Part shown: piece by piece, positions 15,421 to 22,572 of the stretch
Layout: each line of letters begins with the position of its first letter
How positions within the stretch are numbered: the stretch's first letter is position 1
From: Draconibacterium sp.
GTDB taxonomy: Bacteria > Bacteroidota > Bacteroidia > Bacteroidales > Prolixibacteraceae
Length of the DNA: 38,176 bases
Direction: 5' to 3'
Assembly: GCA_027011835.1 (NCBI GenBank)
Contig: JALUZN010000088.1
Span: 1 to 38,176, forward strand
Translations under genes and position numbers: made by a program
The notes under the pieces: generated by a model
What the model was told of the DNA's origin: nothing
The model's input: only the letters and a program-made list of their open reading frames with translations
The model's database searches: none

Positions 15421-16857
15421 TTGAAACGCAAATTTGTAACCAATCTTATATTATTACTTTCGCTAAATCTGTTAATCAAACCGTTTTGGATTTTCGGAAT
15501 AGACCGGCCCGTACAAAATCTTGTGGGCGACCAGAGTTACGGAATGTATTTTGCGCTTTTTAATTTCTCAATGATTTTAAATATTTTTCTCGATGTTGGA
15601 ATAACAAATTTCAATAACCGGAATATTGCACAACACAATTTTTTACTTCGTAAACACCTTTCGAATATTGTTGGTCTGAAATTTATACTCGCCGGTGTTT
15701 ATGCCCTCTTTAGCCTTTCTATTGCTGCAATTATTGGGTACGATAAAGTCCAGTTTCATCTGCTTTTCTTCTTGATATTCAATCAGTTTTTAATTTCGTT
15801 TACTCTCTATTTGCGGTCCAATATCAGCGGGTTGCACCTCTTCCGCACCGACAGTCTTATTTCGGTTCTCGACCGCAGTTTAATGATTGCTATTTGTAGT
15901 ATTCTGCTTTTTACCGAAATATTAAATCAACCGTTTACCATCGAAATGTTTGTTTATGTGCAAACCGTGGCGTATTTGGCAACTGCGCTTATTACGTTTA
16001 TGGTGGTATTGAAAAAATCGGGAAGAATAAAAATTCGTTTCAATCTGAAATTTTTTGTTGTGTTTTTGCGGAAATCGTATCCGTATGCACTGCTTATTTT
16101 GTTAATGTCGTTTTACAATCGGATTGATTCGGTAATGCTCGAACGTTTATTACCCAATCCGTTGGGAAAAGAACAGGCCGGAATTTATGCACAGTCGTTC
16201 CGGTTGTTAGATGCTGTTTCAATGTTCGGGGTGCTTTTTGCCGGGTTGTTGCTACCCATTTTTGCCAAAATGATAAAACAGAAAGAACCGGTGGGGCAAA
16301 TGGTACAGCTTTCGTACACGCTAATTATTGTTCCGGCCATTATTATTGCCATCTCAAGTGTTTACTATCATAGCCAAATTATGAATCTTTTGTACACATC
16401 GAGCACCGAAGAGTCGTCGGGAATTCTTGGCGTTTTAATGATTGGTTTTACTGGAATTGCAACCACCTACATTTTCGGGTCGCTGCTAACAGCAAACGGC
16501 AGTATGAAACACCTTAATATAATGGCATTTACGGCAATGATTTTAAACATTGTTTTAAATTTTATTTTAATACCCCGTTTTCACGCTTTTGGCTCGGCGT
16601 ATGCGAGTTTAATTACGCAGCTTTTTGCCGGTGTTACACAAATAATTCTGGTCTACTTTATTTTTAAGTTGAAATTTAATCCCGGTTTTATATTCAGGTT
16701 ATTGCTTTTTGTTGGCGTTGTTGCCGTTTTAGGAACGGTTTCTAAAAATATCGACAATTGGTTGACAGGGTACCTGGTAATGATTTTTGCTTCGGTTTTC
16801 TTTGCTATTTTACTGAAATTGTTCAATATAAAAGATTTGTATCATATCATTCGTTAG
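15421..16857 (+). CDS. Wzx-like polysaccharide flippase (MATE/MOP superfamily)
   Basis: A 478-residue integral membrane protein of about 12-14 helices, resembling lipid-linked oligosaccharide flippases that move undecaprenyl-bound repeat units across the inner membrane. The N-terminal LLIKPFWIFGIDRPVQN and the later SYPYALLILLMSFYNRIDSVML are typical of Bacteroidota members. Translation starts at TTG (15421): the first in-frame ATG is about 40 codons later and would delete the first helix. A non-ATG start may limit synthesis. The divergent GT4 gene upstream supports a surface-polysaccharide function. The downstream neighbour is the restriction island. Confidence 0.85.
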   Translation: MKRKFVTNLILLLSLNLLIKPFWIFGIDRPVQNLVGDQSYGMYFALFNFSMILNIFLDVGITNFNNRNIAQHNFLLRKHLSNIVGLKFILAGVYALFSLSIAAIIGYDKVQFHLLFFLIFNQFLISFTLYLRSNISGLHLFRTDSLISVLDRSLMIAICSILLFTEILNQPFTIEMFVYVQTVAYLATALITFMVVLKKSGRIKIRFNLKFFVVFLRKSYPYALLILLMSFYNRIDSVMLERLLPNPLGKEQAGIYAQSFRLLDAVSMFGVLFAGLLLPIFAKMIKQKEPVGQMVQLSYTLIIVPAIIIAISSVYYHSQIMNLLYTSSTEESSGILGVLMIGFTGIATTYIFGSLLTANGSMKHLNIMAFTAMILNIVLNFILIPRFHAFGSAYASLITQLFAGVTQIILVYFIFKLKFNPGFIFRLLLFVGVVAVLGTVSKNIDNWLTGYLVMIFASVFFAILLKLFNIKDLYHIIR

Positions 16858-17071
16858 GCACAGGCACGAGGAATGAAACAGAATGATACATTTGCTACAA
16901 GAAAACAGATAAATGAAAAGCCCACGCACAAATAGCCCATTTGTTTTTTTTGCCGACACACTGGCACACCCTAAAAAACACAAAAGAGAGCTATTTTTTA
17001 ATCAACGCTCGGACAGAATTAAAAAAAGAAAAAGTAATTTTAAAAACTAAATAAAAGGACAAAAATAATAG
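16858..17071. other. Gap upstream of the restriction island
   Basis: 214 bases, A/T-rich and non-coding. It holds a short hairpin with a T-run (16928-16951) immediately followed by an interrupted palindrome, TGCC-(8 bases)-GGCA (16951-16966). No exact TAnnTTTG element is present; the nearest matches are TATTTTTT and TAATTTTA, each lacking the final G. The left boundary of the island probably lies in this gap. No direct repeat shared with the other side (25557-25576) was found by eye. Confidence 0.4.
16928..16951 (+). terminator. Weak terminator-like hairpin after the flippase gene
   Basis: acaaat (16928-16933) pairs with atttgt (16939-16944) around the loop agccc, followed by eight T residues (16944-16951). 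The 6-base A/T-rich stem is weak, but its place after the flippase and before hsdM suits a terminator. Confidence 0.4.
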
Positions 17072-18871
17072 ATGAAGAACTTTAAAGAAAAGTCAGATAA
17101 AATATGGGAAGTTGCAAATCTTCTCAGAGGCGATTACAAAAGAGCAGATTATGGAAAAGTAATTTTGCCAATGACAGTGCTAAGGCGTTTGGATTGTGTA
17201 TTAAAACCCACCAAACAAGCCGTACTTGATTACTTGCCAACAGTTGAAAAATTAAAAGAAAGTGCAAAAGACATTGCTTTGAACAAAAAAGCAGGGTTTA
17301 ACTTTCATAACCGAAGTCAATTTGACTTTGATAAATTAATTGCCGACCCAAATAATATTGCAGTAAATCTTAGAAACTTTATTAACGGATTTTCTACAAG
17401 TGCAAGGGAGATAATTGAATATTTCAACTTTGACGACCAAATAGACCGTATGGACGACCCCAAAGCTGATATTCTTTTTCGTGTTGTAAAAGCATTTCAG
17501 GAAATAGACTTATCAGACGATGACCCAATGGTTATGGGGTACATTTTTGAAGACCTGATTAGACGATTCTCTGAACAGTCCAACGAAACAGCAGGAGAAC
17601 ACTTTACACCACGAGAAGTAATTCGTTTGATGGTTAATGTGCTTTTTAACGAAGACAGCGATACCCTGACCAAAGAGGGAATTGTAAAAACAATGTACGA
17701 CCCTGCTTGCGGAACCGGTGGAATGCTTTCGGTTGCAGAGCAGTACTTGAACGAACTAAACACAAAAGCAGAACTTAAAGTTTTCGGACAGGAAATAAAT
17801 CCTGAATCGTATGCAATTTGTAAATCGGATATGCTGATTAAAGGGCAAAATCCTTCCAATGTAAAATTTGGAAATACCTTTACGGTTGACGGATTGGAAG
17901 ATGAAAAATTTGATTATATGCTTTCAAATCCGCCTTTTGGAGTGGACTGGAAAAAAGCACAAAAAATAATAAAAGCCGAACACGAAAACAAAGGAATGCG
18001 TGGGCGTTTTGGTGCAGGACTACCACGAATTAACGATGGTTCGCTACTCTTTTTGCAACATATGATTTCTAAAATGAAACCGGACGGAACACGAATAGGA
18101 ATTGTATTTAATGGTTCGCCTCTTTTTTCAGGTGCTGCCGGTAGCGGAGAAAGCGAAATTAGAAAATGGATTATTGAAAATGATTGGTTGGAAACCATTA
18201 TTGCTCTACCCGACCAACTATTTTACAACACCGGTATTTCAACATACATCTGGATTATTACCAACAACAAAAGTGCTGAACGTAAAGGGAAAGTACAGCT
18301 TATAAATGCCACAGGTGCAAAAGATGAAGAACTTGTGAGCGAAGGTAAGCTCGATAGTAACCGTTTTTGGCGGAAAATGGATAAAAGTTTGGGGAACAAA
18401 CGGAAAAAGATTGTTGAAAACGGAACAGAAAACGGAATTGGTTTTATAACGCAATTGTATGGCAACTTTGAAGAAAATGAATTTTCAAAAATAGTACCTA
18501 ATGAATATTTTGCTTACTGGCGTGTAACCGTAGAACAACCTTTAAAAGATGAAAACGGTGAAATTGTAAAAACCAAAGGCAAGCCCAAAGCAGATACAAG
18601 CTTACGAGATTATGAAAATATCCCATTCCTTAAAAAAGATGAAGAAGGAAACCTTGTACCGCAAACTATTGAAGAATATTTTGAGCGCGAAGTTAAACCA
18701 CATTTGTCTGGTGCCTGGATTGATGAAAAGAAAACCAAGATTGGCTACGAAATAAACTTTACCAAATATTTCTACGAGTTTAAGCCCTTGCGTTCTCTGG
18801 AAGAGATAAAAGCCGATATTTTGGCATTGGAAAAAATGTCAGAATTGGGATTAACCCGATTGTTTGATTAA
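17072..18871 (+). CDS. hsdM: Type I restriction-modification methyltransferase subunit
   Basis: N6-adenine methyltransferase subunit, two copies of which join HsdS to form the modification complex. An N-terminal helical HsdM_N-type region (about 8-135) precedes the N6_Mtase core. The SAM-binding motif DPACGTGG is at 210-217 and the catalytic NPPF at 286-289. GEHFTPREVIRLMV (about 184-197) is the standard lead-in to the domain. At 599 residues it is somewhat longer than E. coli HsdM and has a charged C-terminal tail of about 100 residues. The reading frame is uninterrupted, so the gene looks functional. First gene of the operon. Confidence 0.95.
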   Translation: MKNFKEKSDKIWEVANLLRGDYKRADYGKVILPMTVLRRLDCVLKPTKQAVLDYLPTVEKLKESAKDIALNKKAGFNFHNRSQFDFDKLIADPNNIAVNLRNFINGFSTSAREIIEYFNFDDQIDRMDDPKADILFRVVKAFQEIDLSDDDPMVMGYIFEDLIRRFSEQSNETAGEHFTPREVIRLMVNVLFNEDSDTLTKEGIVKTMYDPACGTGGMLSVAEQYLNELNTKAELKVFGQEINPESYAICKSDMLIKGQNPSNVKFGNTFTVDGLEDEKFDYMLSNPPFGVDWKKAQKIIKAEHENKGMRGRFGAGLPRINDGSLLFLQHMISKMKPDGTRIGIVFNGSPLFSGAAGSGESEIRKWIIENDWLETIIALPDQLFYNTGISTYIWIITNNKSAERKGKVQLINATGAKDEELVSEGKLDSNRFWRKMDKSLGNKRKKIVENGTENGIGFITQLYGNFEENEFSKIVPNEYFAYWRVTVEQPLKDENGEIVKTKGKPKADTSLRDYENIPFLKKDEEGNLVPQTIEEYFEREVKPHLSGAWIDEKKTKIGYEINFTKYFYEFKPLRSLEEIKADILALEKMSELGLTRLFD

Positions 18872-18882
18872 AGGATTACATT

Positions 18883-19326
18883 ATGAGTGAAGAAATAAAA
18901 GATGATTTGACCTATAAAATAATAGGTTGTGCAATGAAAGTTCATAGCACACTTGGTAATGGTTTTCAGAAAGTAATTTATCAACGGGCATTGGCTATTG
19001 AAATGCGAAAACAGGGGATTGAATTTGAACGGGAACTGGAAATGCCTTTGTTTTACGAAGGTTACTCAATAGGAAGCAGGAGAGTTGACTTTTTAGTGGA
19101 AAACAAAGTAATGGTTGAGTTAAAAGCATTGGTTAAATTAGAAGATGTGCATTTGGCACAAGGTTTAAACTACTTGGTTGCCTACAAAGTAGATTTAGGT
19201 CTGTTGTTAAATTTTGGTGCACAAAGCCTTGAAATAAAACGATTAAGACACCCGAAAAACAAACAAAACCCTGCAAAACAAATCCAAAAATCAAATCATC
19301 CGAAAAATCCAAATTCTGACAAATGA
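18883..19326 (+). CDS. GxxExxY family protein (PD-(D/E)XK-like fold)
   Basis: A 147-residue protein of the GxxExxY family, small proteins of unknown function often met in Bacteroidota and as passengers in mobile or RM regions. The PD-(D/E)XK-like core shows Asp69 (RVDFLV) and Glu79-Leu-Lys81 (VELKAL). The motif that names the family is altered: it reads G27-F-Q-K30-V-I-Y33, with Lys where Glu is expected. If that Glu helps bind metal, this copy may be impaired. The Lys/Asn/Pro-rich C-terminal tail (about 125-147) is poorly conserved. It lies between hsdM and hsdS and overlaps hsdS by ATGA. Confidence 0.85.
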   Translation: MSEEIKDDLTYKIIGCAMKVHSTLGNGFQKVIYQRALAIEMRKQGIEFERELEMPLFYEGYSIGSRRVDFLVENKVMVELKALVKLEDVHLAQGLNYLVAYKVDLGLLLNFGAQSLEIKRLRHPKNKQNPAKQIQKSNHPKNPNSDK

Positions 19327-20681
19327 GATACGAAAAATATAAAGATTCGGGCATTGAGTGGATTGGGGAAATCCCTGAGCATTGGGACGTAAAAAGATTA
19401 GCTTATGTTATTTCAGATAAATTACAATATGGTGCTAATGAAGTAGCTATTGAAGAAAATATAGAACATCCGAGATACATAAGAATAACCGATTTTGGAG
19501 CAGATGGAAAACTTAAAAAAGACACTTTTAAGTCATTACCTCCTGAAAAAGCTAGTGATTTCATTTTAAATGATGGTGATGTATTATTTGCACGAAGCGG
19601 AGCAACTGTGGGTAAAACATTTCAATTTAAAGATTATAATGGGAAAGCCTGCTTTGCAGGATATTTAATAAAGGCATCACCAAATCCAAGACAAATAATT
19701 TCGGATTTTTTATACCTGTTTACAAAATCAGGCTTATATGAAAATTGGAAAAATAGTATATTCAATCAGGCAACTATTCAAAATATAGGTGCTGATAAAT
19801 ATGCTTTTTTGTCTTTGCCAAAACCTTCAATCATAGAACAAACAGCCATAGCCAACTATCTCGACCGCAAAACAGCCGAGATTGACGAACTCATTGCCGA
19901 CAAAAAACGCCTGCTCGAACTCTACGAAGAAGAAAAAACTGCCATCATCAACCAAGCAGTAACTTGCGGTATAGACGAAAAAGGTCAATTAAGGCAAAAG
20001 CCACAATGCCTGCCAGCCTCTGGCTGGAAAGATAGCGGTATTGAATGGTTAGGGGAAATTCCGGAGCATTGGGAGGTGAAAAGAATTAGACACGTTGCTC
20101 AGATATTCGGGAGAATTGGATATAGAGGATATAAAACAACTGATTTAGTCCCAAAAGGAGAAGGAGCAATAACAATTAGTCCATCAAATATGAAATCATA
20201 TCATATGGAATTTGAAAACTGCACTTATTTGTCTTGGAAAAAATATGAAGAATCACCTGAAATTATGATTCATAATGATGACATTCTTTTTGTTAAAACT
20301 GGTTCAACTTATGGAAAAGTATCCTTTGTCAAAAACCTGCCTGAAAAAGCAACAATAAACCCACAAATCATTGTTCTAAAACAAATTTCTTGCAATAATA
20401 AGTTTTTGTGGTATGTGTTAAAATCTACAAATATTATTTATCAAGTAGAAAGAACAGTTGTTGGAGGTACGATTCCTACTATTTCACAAGCCAAAATTAA
20501 TAACTATGAATTTCCAATACCTTCTAATGAAGAGCAAGCAGTAATTGTTTCATTTATTGATAATGAAAGAAATAGAGTTGATAAAGCAATAAATAAAGCA
20601 AAAAAACTAATTGACTTATTAACCGAATACCGCACCGCTTTAATCAGCGAAGTGGTAACGGGAAAGGTTAAAGTTATATAA
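19323..20681 (+). CDS. hsdS: Type I restriction-modification specificity subunit
   Basis: A 452-residue DNA-recognition subunit with two target-recognition domains (about 15-175 and 245-405), each followed by a helical conserved region (about 178-216, IANYLDRKTAEIDELIADKK, and about 408-450). Each recognition domain is introduced by nearly the same 20 residues (7-26 and 236-255; 17 of 20 identical), the pseudo-repeat expected of HsdS. The two domains differ from one another, so the target should be bipartite with two distinct halves; the site cannot be read from sequence. Its ATG lies in the stop region of the GxxExxY gene (ATGA), so the two are translationally coupled. Confidence 0.94.
   Translation: MRYEKYKDSGIEWIGEIPEHWDVKRLAYVISDKLQYGANEVAIEENIEHPRYIRITDFGADGKLKKDTFKSLPPEKASDFILNDGDVLFARSGATVGKTFQFKDYNGKACFAGYLIKASPNPRQIISDFLYLFTKSGLYENWKNSIFNQATIQNIGADKYAFLSLPKPSIIEQTAIANYLDRKTAEIDELIADKKRLLELYEEEKTAIINQAVTCGIDEKGQLRQKPQCLPASGWKDSGIEWLGEIPEHWEVKRIRHVAQIFGRIGYRGYKTTDLVPKGEGAITISPSNMKSYHMEFENCTYLSWKKYEESPEIMIHNDDILFVKTGSTYGKVSFVKNLPEKATINPQIIVLKQISCNNKFLWYVLKSTNIIYQVERTVVGGTIPTISQAKINNYEFPIPSNEEQAVIVSFIDNERNRVDKAINKAKKLIDLLTEYRTALISEVVTGKVKVI
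19341..19400 (+). repeat. hsdS: Intragenic hsdS repeat, copy 1
   Basis: This 60-base segment encodes the lead-in to the first recognition domain and matches copy 2 (20028-20087) at 47 of 60 bases by my count. Such repeats are natural crossover points for exchanging recognition domains. Confidence 0.75.
20028..20087 (+). repeat. hsdS: Intragenic hsdS repeat, copy 2
   Basis: Encodes the lead-in to the second recognition domain, 687 bases after copy 1. Most differences from copy 1 are synonymous third-position changes, so the protein repeat is held by selection while the DNA has drifted. Confidence 0.75.
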
Positions 20682-20692
20682 ATGCAATATTT

Positions 20693-20725
20693 TTTGCTTT
20701 TATATGTTTTTATTCTGTATATTTG
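20693..20725 (+). promoter_or_regulatory. Internal promoter for rloA-rloB-hsdR
   Basis: TTTG (20693-20696) is followed after exactly 21 bases by TATATTTG (20718-20725), matching the Bacteroidota TTTG-N19-21-TAnnTTTG consensus at both boxes. The -7 box ends 28 bases before the rloA ATG, a normal leader length. It is the best promoter match I found in the window and lies in the only sizeable gap of the island. Confidence 0.6.
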
Positions 20726-20753
20726 AAAACTTTTTACAAAAACAGGACTTAAA

Positions 20754-22022
20754 ATGATATTAGAGATACGTTTAAGTAATTTTTACTCAATTAAAGATGA
20801 AGTGGTTCTTGATATGCGTGCAGCAAATATTAAGAGTAAAAACGCCAAAGCACTTTCCGATAATGTTTTTTCGTTTGACGATACCGAAATACTAAAAACG
20901 GTAACTATTTACGGGGCAAATGCCTCAGGGAAAAGCAATATTATAAAAGCCATTCGCTTTTGTAGTATGATGATTCTGCATTCAGCAAATTACAATGAAA
21001 ATACAATTTTTCCGTATCGTAAATTCAAATTTGCCAATTTCGAAAAAAAGCCCAGCACTTTTTTTATCAATTTTGTGGTTGATGGTATAGAATATGAGTA
21101 TGGCTTTTCTTTAATGCAGGATAAAATTCTTACAGAAACTTTAAATTACTATCCCAAAGGAAGAATTAAGAAGATATTTGCACGAGACGAAAAGGCAGGC
21201 AAAACAAAAAAGGAAAAATACAGTTTCGGGTCGGAAATAAAACGCCCCTTAGATGTTGCAGCAAATACTTCTGCTAAAACTCTGTACCTGTCGCGTGCCA
21301 GCCAAATGGACAGAGATATTGCCAAAGAACTGTTTATGTATTTTAATAGCACTTTTATTTTGGCATATCTGGGGCATAATGCCAGTCAGGTTGATATATT
21401 ATTCAAAACCTACAAAACACATTTGCTAAAAGCATTACAAATAGCCGATAGCGACATTGTAAATATTACCGTAAAAAAAATCAAAACACAAGGTAAATCG
21501 CTAAATGTTAGTTTTACAGGAACAGAATTAAAAGAAGCAAGAGTAGAAGATTCGATACAAGAACAGTTGCAAATAAAAACTTTTCATAAAACAGACCCCT
21601 CAAAAAGTTTCGATTTGTTTGCCGAAGAATCGGAAGGCACAAAAAAACTGTTTGTCATAATGTTAAGTGTTCTTGATATTATTGCTAATGATAAAATTCT
21701 TTTAGTGGACGAAATTGGAGAAAGCCTGCATACCGATATTATTGAGTATATTTTTAACCTGTTTAGGGCAAGTAATAAAGCTCAATTGATTTGCACAACT
21801 CACAATACCCGCTTTCTGGATTTAACAAAGTTCCGTAAAGACCAGTTTTATTTTGTTAATAAAAAAGAAGATGCTTCTTCTGATTTATATTCTCTATATG
21901 ATTATAGTGACTTTCGTGACACAATGGACTTGGAAAAAGCCTATTTACAAGGTCGGTTTGATGCCATTCCTTTTGTAAACGATTCTATCGAAAACTTAAA
22001 ACAGTTAATAGATGGCGAGTAG
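20754..22022 (+). CDS. rloA: RloA-like AAA/ABC-type ATPase (AbiL component 1)
   Basis: A 422-residue ATPase of the SMC/RecF-like (AAA_15/AAA_21) class. Walker A is GANASGKS at 54-61, an ABC-like signature ESEGT is at about 292-296, Walker B is ILLVDE with Asp319-Glu320, and a switch His350 lies in CTTHN. The compact insertion between Walker A and the signature suits a nuclease-controlling ATPase rather than a full SMC protein. Its partner rloB overlaps it by 11 bases. The pair resembles Campylobacter 'R-linked' RloA/RloB and lactococcal AbiL (established families; membership judged by motif here). It probably senses infection or DNA state and licenses RloB. Confidence 0.85.
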   Translation: MILEIRLSNFYSIKDEVVLDMRAANIKSKNAKALSDNVFSFDDTEILKTVTIYGANASGKSNIIKAIRFCSMMILHSANYNENTIFPYRKFKFANFEKKPSTFFINFVVDGIEYEYGFSLMQDKILTETLNYYPKGRIKKIFARDEKAGKTKKEKYSFGSEIKRPLDVAANTSAKTLYLSRASQMDRDIAKELFMYFNSTFILAYLGHNASQVDILFKTYKTHLLKALQIADSDIVNITVKKIKTQGKSLNVSFTGTELKEARVEDSIQEQLQIKTFHKTDPSKSFDLFAEESEGTKKLFVIMLSVLDIIANDKILLVDEIGESLHTDIIEYIFNLFRASNKAQLICTTHNTRFLDLTKFRKDQFYFVNKKEDASSDLYSLYDYSDFRDTMDLEKAYLQGRFDAIPFVNDSIENLKQLIDGE

Positions 22023-22572
22023 AAGCAGAAAAGCATCAAAAGGGAAAAAGATTAATCCTAAATTTTGGGTGTTTTGTGAAGGTAAAACAGAAAAGGCTTA
22101 TGTTGAATATTTAAGAGCCAAATATCGCTTACCGGTAAAAATTATCCCTAAAATAACAGGACAGGACATTGATGAAAGAACAATAGAAAGTCATATTAGC
22201 GAAAAGGAGAAGCACGATAAAGATAAAATATATTTACTTTACGATGCTGATGTTATAGAAGTTTTAGAACGATTGAAACAAATAAAAAGTGCAAAATTAT
22301 TGGCGTCTAATCCAACCATAGAATTATGGTTTCTGTTACATTATAAAAATCAAACAGCAAATATTTCAGAAGAAGAATGTATTAGGCAATTAAGTAACAG
22401 AAATAATAACAAATATAAAAAAGGATTGATTGATGAAAAATTAGGAATACGTTTGAGTAATAAGCAGAATGAAGCCTGCAACAGAGCTAAGCAAACTGAT
22501 TTATATAATAATCCGAGTTCGAATATTTATCAATTTATTGAAGAATTGGAGAACGCAAAGAAAGATAAATGA
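22012..22572 (+). CDS. rloB: RloB family TOPRIM-like protein (AbiL component 2)
   Basis: A 186-residue likely effector of the RloA/RloB pair. TOPRIM-like residues are Glu23 in VFCEGKTE and the Asp78-x-Asp80 pair in LLYDAD, which would bind divalent metal for nucleic-acid cleavage. SNPTIELWFLLHY (99-111) is the strongly conserved RloB signature. The short basic N-terminus (SRSRKASKGKK) is typical. Upstream overlap with rloA (11 bases) and downstream overlap with hsdR (ATGA) imply coupled translation. The target (DNA, RNA or tRNA) is unknown. PARIS AriB, also TOPRIM-like, belongs to a different (DUF4435) family and lacks this signature. Confidence 0.85.
   Translation: MASRSRKASKGKKINPKFWVFCEGKTEKAYVEYLRAKYRLPVKIIPKITGQDIDERTIESHISEKEKHDKDKIYLLYDADVIEVLERLKQIKSAKLLASNPTIELWFLLHYKNQTANISEEECIRQLSNRNNNKYKKGLIDEKLGIRLSNKQNEACNRAKQTDLYNNPSSNIYQFIEELENAKKDK

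Noticed and set aside
15177..15563. 128-codon plus-strand frame across the GT4/flippase divergent region
   Set aside because: It overlaps both the start of the glycosyltransferase and the first codons of the flippase, and its translation resembles no family.
22012..22572. Assigning RloB to the PARIS AriB family
   Set aside because: Both have TOPRIM-like features and an ATPase partner, but the SNPTIELWFLLHY signature and short length fit RloB; AriB is DUF4435-like.
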